DNA of 64,000 nt, taken from contig JARBJD010000019.1 of assembly GCA_033064195.1 (NCBI GenBank), positions 1-64,000 of the forward strand, read 5' to 3'. This DNA comes from Blattamonas nauphoetae (taxonomy: Eukaryota > Preaxostyla > Oxymonadida). The translations under genes and the position numbers were made by a program. Positions within the stretch are counted from its first letter, which is position 1; the number at the start of each line of letters is the position of its first letter. Shown in pieces: positions 59,019 to 64,000 of the stretch. The notes under the pieces were generated by a model. That model saw only the letters and a program-made list of their open reading frames with translations. It was not told where the DNA came from and searched no databases.

Positions 59019-60133
59019 TATACCTGTCTGACATGACATGACAGACCTCTTTTTCTCAAAATCGTTGACATGTCATGACATGGAGCTTTTTGATTATGGG
59101 TCAGAGATCTTTTCTCATTTCCATGACTAGGACGATAATGAGGATAATTTGAAGTTCACACGACTGTACTATGTCTGCAATCCAGTCTGATGGGGCAATG
59201 ACGAACACTTGCGACGTTTCAACGTCTTTCGATTCGCTTCCTGTGTGTCATGGGACGATCCTGAGACTCAGACTGAAAAGGCTATATTGGTTCCTCCATC
59301 ATTTTCAATCGATTTTCCATTGTCAGCTAGTACCATTGAATGATAATTTCAAACAATCTCACCCTGGTACCAACGTTCGTTCAGTAAATCACTTCCGTGT
59401 CTCTTCGACGGGATGATAATCAGTAATGTCTGCCAATTTCCTGATCAGTGCAAATTTACATGATCTGTATGCTATTTAAACAACTTTTTTCATTCTTTTC
59501 CAGTTGTTTAGCCTGTTGTTCCACTTCGCAACAAATCTCACGATCCTTCCTTCAAATCACAATCCGAATGAAAACAGAGTTTCTCATGTCAAATTGAAGC
59601 TTTTTCAACAGTATCTCTGATTCTTTCTGTTATTCATCTTGATTAGAGATCAAATCATCCCTTCTGCCCTCTCGGGGGTTTGCTTATCTCTCAAAACCTC
59701 TCAGTGAAACAGATTGATCTCGTAAATCATCTCAGATCGATGATTCTGGGTAAACCAGACGAAATCACATGGTACTGGTGTCTTGATCCTGCTCTTACAC
59801 CTCTTTTCCGCCAGTCAGTTTTTTTGCTTCTTCTCTGAGATTAATATCCACGAATATACTGGCTATTTCTTCTGTACCCCTTTTTATACCGATTCGGAAG
59901 TTCTATTCGAACATTTCATTTTCATTACCTTGATTTTTTCAATTATTTCTATTCCACCACCTGATATGTCTCTGATAGAAATGATTCTCAAAATGGAGTG
60001 AAAGGAGATGGTAACATGTTTTCAAACACCCAGAGTGCGAAATAAGAGCTTCGGAAGTTCAGGCTGTGATCTGGCCCATTGAGGTGTTTTCTTGACATTT
60101 TGACATCGAAAAAAAGCCTGTCACACAGCTATA
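59019..60133. mobile_element. hAT-like non-autonomous transposon, copy 2
   Basis: Same ends and interior words as the element at 11,090 (TATACCTGTCTGACATGACA at left). It is flanked by a perfect 8-bp duplication CATAAATT (59,011-59,018 and 60,134-60,141). It is ~270 bp shorter than copy 1 and has no transposase. It sits in the spacer between array genes 5 and 6. Confidence 0.85.
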
Positions 60134-60214
60134 CATAAATTTCGTTGGTTGAATTATGTTGTTCCTATTGGACACCTCATTCATGACGAGCCATCGTTAA
60201 ACCATTTTGTTGAG

Positions 60215-60228
60215 ACCCATAAGGAGTG
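60215..60228 (+). promoter_or_regulatory. Upstream motif of array gene 6
   Basis: ACCCATAAGGAGTG (continuing ATTC) lies 36 nt before the ATG at 60,251. Confidence 0.6.
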
Positions 60229-60250
60229 ATTCTCTACGCAATCACCAGGA

Positions 60251-61324
60251 ATGAACCAAATAATTCAGATAACAGATGCATCATCAAGTACAGCGCGTTC
60301 TGATTTTACCATCCCTCACTTTCCATTTTCGATGGATTGCTCAGCGTTCCTGAATTGGGAAACAGATCAAAAAGAATCTGAAAACAGAAAGGCCGTAATC
60401 TTTTGGTCTCTTGTTTCCACTATGAAGTTAAGACCAACATTTGATGACTCTCTGGAAGATAAAGCTGTGGAATTTCTCAAATCTGTTCGTCCCCTGACTC
60501 GATCTTCTGCGGATGCTTTTCTCAGCAGCCTTTCACCAATTACTCATGAATCTCTGACCATCTTCGTGCAGTCCATTCGGGTGCTCATGTCTTCACCCAA
60601 TCGTATCATCACAACCACAGCAATGGAGATTCTGAGACATCTGTTTGAGCACTCATCTACCAAATTCCTACTATCCTTCGTCAAAGCTGATCTGATGTCT
60701 CAACTAATCGTCACTCTCAATCCACTGTCTCTTTCTTTTACCGAAGCAGTCGATATCCACACCAATCTCATGAAAATCATCACTTATTCTCACTGGCCCT
60801 CCACTCCATACGGTCTCAAAAAAGACGCAAATAAAGATGACAATGAACAACAATCTGTTCATGAGACGATATTGAAGCAAGTTGTCGTGCCTTCGGACAC
60901 CTATATTTTGCATTTGTGCGTGAACCGCTTCTCGTTCAATGATAATTTGATATCGGAGAGGTTTCTGACACTTCTCGCTCGACTCATTGAAATATCTCCT
61001 TCTTATCGACCGATTAAGAACTTTGTTCTTCATATGTCCGTCTTTCTCACCATCCCGAGTTATCTCACATTCATCGAAGATAATTTCTCAATCTGGTTCT
61101 TTCTGACTTTCATAGTCGATCACCAGCGGGAATGGAACGAAAAACAGGGAGAACAGCGACAGACGTGGCTGACAGTGCAGCGACTATTGAGAATGGAGGG
61201 CTTCGAAGATGCGATTGAAGAAATTCTGCAGAATGACAAAAACGAACTGTTCGGACGATGGGTTGTTGGTTACTCGATCGAATGGAACAACCTGCAGGGC
61301 ATGAACCTCCCAGCATCTCGGTAG
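60251..61324 (+). CDS. SPFLNW-family helical protein, array gene 6 (357 aa)
   Basis: An intact member without the in-frame TAG. Leader MNQIIQITDASSSTARSDF, then FSMDCSAFLNWE, VIFWSLVSTMKLRPTFDD, LIVTLNPLSLSFTEAVDIHT, HETILKQVVVPSDTYILHLC, VNRFSFND, VFLTIPSYLTF, LLRMEGFEDAIEEILQNDK and a C-terminal GMNLPASR. Function unknown; an all-helical, armadillo-like fold is inferred. Its length and start agree with gene 1, and the conserved motif supports the start codon. The next gene on the strand begins about 300 bp downstream. Confidence 0.87.
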   Translation: MNQIIQITDASSSTARSDFTIPHFPFSMDCSAFLNWETDQKESENRKAVIFWSLVSTMKLRPTFDDSLEDKAVEFLKSVRPLTRSSADAFLSSLSPITHESLTIFVQSIRVLMSSPNRIITTTAMEILRHLFEHSSTKFLLSFVKADLMSQLIVTLNPLSLSFTEAVDIHTNLMKIITYSHWPSTPYGLKKDANKDDNEQQSVHETILKQVVVPSDTYILHLCVNRFSFNDNLISERFLTLLARLIEISPSYRPIKNFVLHMSVFLTIPSYLTFIEDNFSIWFFLTFIVDHQREWNEKQGEQRQTWLTVQRLLRMEGFEDAIEEILQNDKNELFGRWVVGYSIEWNNLQGMNLPASR

Positions 61325-61618
61325 AAACTGATAAGAACCAGCGAACCTTCCACAATGATCCAGACTTCATTTGAGCAACACCCATTCTTCTCTTTGCGAT
61401 TGCGAGAGCCTCCGTCTTCCCCACGTCATTCCATCCCTCCAATCTTGATTCTGGCCGATGCATCAGCACATCACAGATTGTTCTCATCTCGTCAAAGGCA
61501 TCGTATATATCATTTGTTTGAGTCAAAACACAGTCTATTTTGCAGAAGAACTCAGTAATTTCGATGGGAACGGGAGCCCGAATTGGAGCTTCGATTTCCA
61601 TGTCATCGTTCAAAAGTG

Positions 61619-63511
61619 ATGTCGACACAGGACATGCATCTTCGTCTCGTTGTGATTCCGTCGGAAATCAAGATTCGAACTGTAATCATTTCACGACCAG
61701 ACACAATCGCAGACTTATCCGACACACTCGCAAACGCGCTGAAAACACCGCCTCAACATCTCATTCTCCTGTTTCCATCCATCCCTCCACAAGACGCTAA
61801 CATACAAAGGCCGCTTCTTGGAGAAAAGGGACCAGGAATTGTCATAGCTAATGCAAGTGATGCGGATGGTGTGCTCTGGAAGGGTCTGGTTGGCGAATCA
61901 GGATGCAGGTATACATACCACGTGAGGATGGATGACTTACTGCGTCGTTGGCCCGTTCTTGATGATAATACGGGCATGGCACCAATCACAGTGATCAGCT
62001 TGTCGGACGGCTTCTGCTCGTCGTTTCGGATGAGTGACAACCAACTCGAGGAAACATTGACGACTCTGGATATGATGTTTCAGTTGTACTACACCAAACC
62101 TGAACGGCGCTGTCTGAAATTGCCAGTTGCTGAGGACAGGCTTCAGGAATTCGAGTCGTTTTATGTGAGAGATGATTGGGATGTCTTCGTCAGGGGCATT
62201 ATCAGAAAATTCGCGAAAATGAGCAACTTTACACCTCCCACACAACCCCCGAATCCGAATTTTCCACTTTTCCCTGAAAATGGAGACGGATCGGACGAAC
62301 TCACTGAAGATGAGATCAATGCTGTCCCGCGGGAACTCCTTGATTCCATTCGACAGGTTCCAAGTTGTAATGACACCGAAAGTGCCGTAAATGCGTATCA
62401 GGAGCTGTTCGATAGAAATCGTACCATCGACAATGTCTTCCTGAAGGGACAGCCAGGCACAGGGAAATCGCAGATGCTGCTGTATTTGATATACCGTCTG
62501 ATGCACTCTTTGGAGAAAGTGGTGTGTTTCCGTCTCTTTTGATGTCCTCAGGCCATATTGTACACTCCGTCCCAAATGTCACTCGTGCTCACCGTCCTGA
62601 TCGACCACACCCATCCAACGTCGCCCATAAATGTTCGAGTGCACAAGCCAACATTTGCAGAAGACACTTTCACAAAGGATTTCGAACATGTGATCCGAAT
62701 TGTGGATTCCGAAGATCCGTTCAAAGATCCGAAAATGGACCGATATTTCACGGTCTTTGTCGCTTCTCAGACGCAATTCAGCACATTCAGGGAGACCATG
62801 AGGACTGACAAGTTCCGCATCGAACTGTCATACCCTCTGTGGAGACAGGACGAATTCCTGAAAATGCTCGTTCGATTGGGAAAAACAGAACATCGCTTCT
62901 GGCATCACAACCTGTCTGCGCGGTCCCTTTGTAAGATGCACCCGTTGGTGGTCAAGCTGCTGGGGACACATGGACAATACATCGCAGTTGATCGAAAGAA
63001 AAGGAAAGGCTCAGTGGAGATGAACGTGATCGACATCTTCGGGCTGACCCCTCGCATGCTCGGCCCTTATGTGGACGATATGTTCCTTGACTTGATGAAA
63101 ACATTGGAATTTGGGACATTCGAGACAAGTGAAGTGGACTCTCTTGTGCCCCTTCGTCGCCTCGTCTTCACCGAAGACACTGGGGAACCTGTCAGTCTGT
63201 TTGCGTCACGCCTTCTGCTCATCAAATCATCCAATCGCGGAGGACTCGCAGATGCCGAGATGTTGGAGGGCAGAGACGTGACACCATTCGACCCAACATC
63301 CGACGAGTTCATCGATTGCTTGTGTGGACAGGGTTTCAACCTTCCTCTGCCCAATCTGGAAAGTGTGATGATTCGTGAGCCAGCCTCGATGGTCAACTCC
63401 GACTTCTCTGAGTTCGTTGCCACTTTGGAGAGAACACATCTGAGCAGCCTTCAGCCTTCCTCCATCCAATCTGGACAGATCGTGAATCAGAGAGCCAGTC
63501 GACCACAATGA
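61619..63511 (+). CDS. P-loop NTPase of Crinkler/RHS type (620 aa, one intron)
   Basis: Model: exon 1 61,619-62,521, intron 62,522-62,551 (30 nt, GTGTGT..CTCAG), exon 2 62,552-63,511, TGA. Splicing joins MHSLEKV to AILYTPSQMSLVL without a frame change. Residues ~5-70 look like a beta-rich ubiquitin-like header (HLRLVVIPSEIKIRTVIISR). Walker A GQPGTGKS is at 277-284, followed by a helix and a strand as in AAA-like ATPases. Header plus NTPase is the layout of Crinkler-RHS proteins, which spread as selfish or effector-like genes in many eukaryotes; the exact family is my inference. No clear C-terminal nuclease motif was found. The gene lies between array genes 6 and 7 and lacks the ACCCATAA motif. 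Confidence 0.65.
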
Positions 63512-63590
63512 GCGAGCACTCTCATTATTGCCATTCATGTCACATGTTCACATATTTTGTCACAGTTATACTGAATCCTCCTGGAAATCC

Positions 63591-63604
63591 ACCCATAACG
63601 AGTG
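63591..63604 (+). promoter_or_regulatory. Upstream motif of array gene 7
   Basis: ACCCATAACGAGTG (continuing ATTC) lies 36 nt before the ATG at 63,627. Confidence 0.6.
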
Positions 63605-63626
63605 ATTCAACCGAAAAACACGAAGA

Positions 63627-64000
63627 ATGAACACGATAATACGGATAACTGACGCCGACCCTCATCCAAGGCGACCTGCTTTGTCCTCCCGTCAGTTGGC
63701 ATCCTCGGTGGATTGCTCACCGTTCCTGAATTGGCAATACAATCGAAAAGCACCTGACTCTGAAAACAGAAAGGCCGTTGTCTTTCAGTCTCTTGTTGCC
63801 ACTGTGAAGTCCAAGCCTGCATTTGATGCCTCTCTGGTTGCGAAAGCAGTGAATTTTCTGAAGTCTGTGAATAGGGATGATGACGAATCAAGCGATGCTT
63901 TTCTCAGCCACTTTGGACAAACCAATGATGATTCTCTGACAGAATTCGTGCAGTCCATTATGGTGCTCATTTCCTCACCCAGTCAGATCATCACCACGAC
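63627..64000 (+). CDS. SPFLNW-family gene 7, 5' part, cut by the window end
   Basis: Open from the ATG to the last base of the window. Leader MNTIIRITDADPHPRRPALS, then SRQLASSVDCSPFLNWQYN, VVFQSLVATVKSKPAFDASL, SSDAFLSHFGQTNDDSLTEF and VQSIMVLISSPSQIITT. At the position of the TAG of genes 3-5 this gene has CAG (in SRQLAS), showing the likely ancestral codon. Residues ~45-115 are closest to gene 1. Confidence 0.85.
   Translation, partial: MNTIIRITDADPHPRRPALSSRQLASSVDCSPFLNWQYNRKAPDSENRKAVVFQSLVATVKSKPAFDASLVAKAVNFLKSVNRDDDESSDAFLSHFGQTNDDSLTEFVQSIMVLISSPSQIITT

Overview
The window looks like a nuclear scaffold of an anaerobic flagellate of the oxymonad (Metamonada) type, most like Blattamonas. 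Evidence: (i) a tandem family of ~350-residue helical proteins with the signature SPFLNW near the N terminus and GMNLP near the C terminus, which I recall from Blattamonas nauphoetae predicted proteins (memory, not a search); (ii) very short GT-AG introns, many of 30-35 nt; (iii) dense DNA transposons and a Polinton/Maverick fossil of the kind known from metamonads.

Layout. 1-4.1 kb: broken Polinton, DNA polymerase part, minus strand, cut by the window edge. 4.1-9.4 kb: T-rich diverged repeats, GTCC/GGAC clusters and a 1.13-kb foldback element. 9.4-19.4 kb: decayed or exon-fragmented plus-strand coding sequence, a 30-bp minisatellite and a hAT-like non-autonomous element with an 8-bp target duplication. 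20.3 kb: a tRNA-like locus. 20.5-23.7 kb: a minus-strand SPFLNW-family pseudogene split by a TA-flanked 2.58-kb transposon. 25.0-31.3 kb: two well-supported minus-strand host genes, an 830-residue alpha-solenoid protein (one 31-nt intron) and a ten-exon gene joining an active-looking protein kinase, a coiled coil, a pseudokinase and a HECT domain whose catalytic Cys is replaced by Thr. 33.1-64 kb: tandem plus-strand array of SPFLNW-family genes (33.1, 36.2, 39.7, 50.2, 57.6, 60.3 and 63.6 kb) with C-terminal stubs, each unit followed by 1-2 kb of decayed sequence. The array is broken up by transposons: a 380-bp MITE in the 36.2-kb gene, a 6.2-kb composite insertion (42.1-48.3 kb) containing an element with a 140-bp tandem array, and a Merlin transposon (52.7-57.6 kb) itself split by a hAT-like element carrying coiled-coil coding sequence. 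61.6-63.5 kb: a P-loop NTPase gene of Crinkler/RHS type between two array members.

Most interesting points: the kinase-pseudokinase-pseudoHECT fusion; an upstream motif ACCCATAANGAGTG exactly 36 nt before the start codon of six array genes and removed from a seventh by the Merlin insertion; the same in-frame TAG in three paralogs; and the precisely datable nesting of transposons. Protein names are by motif reading only; no database was searched.
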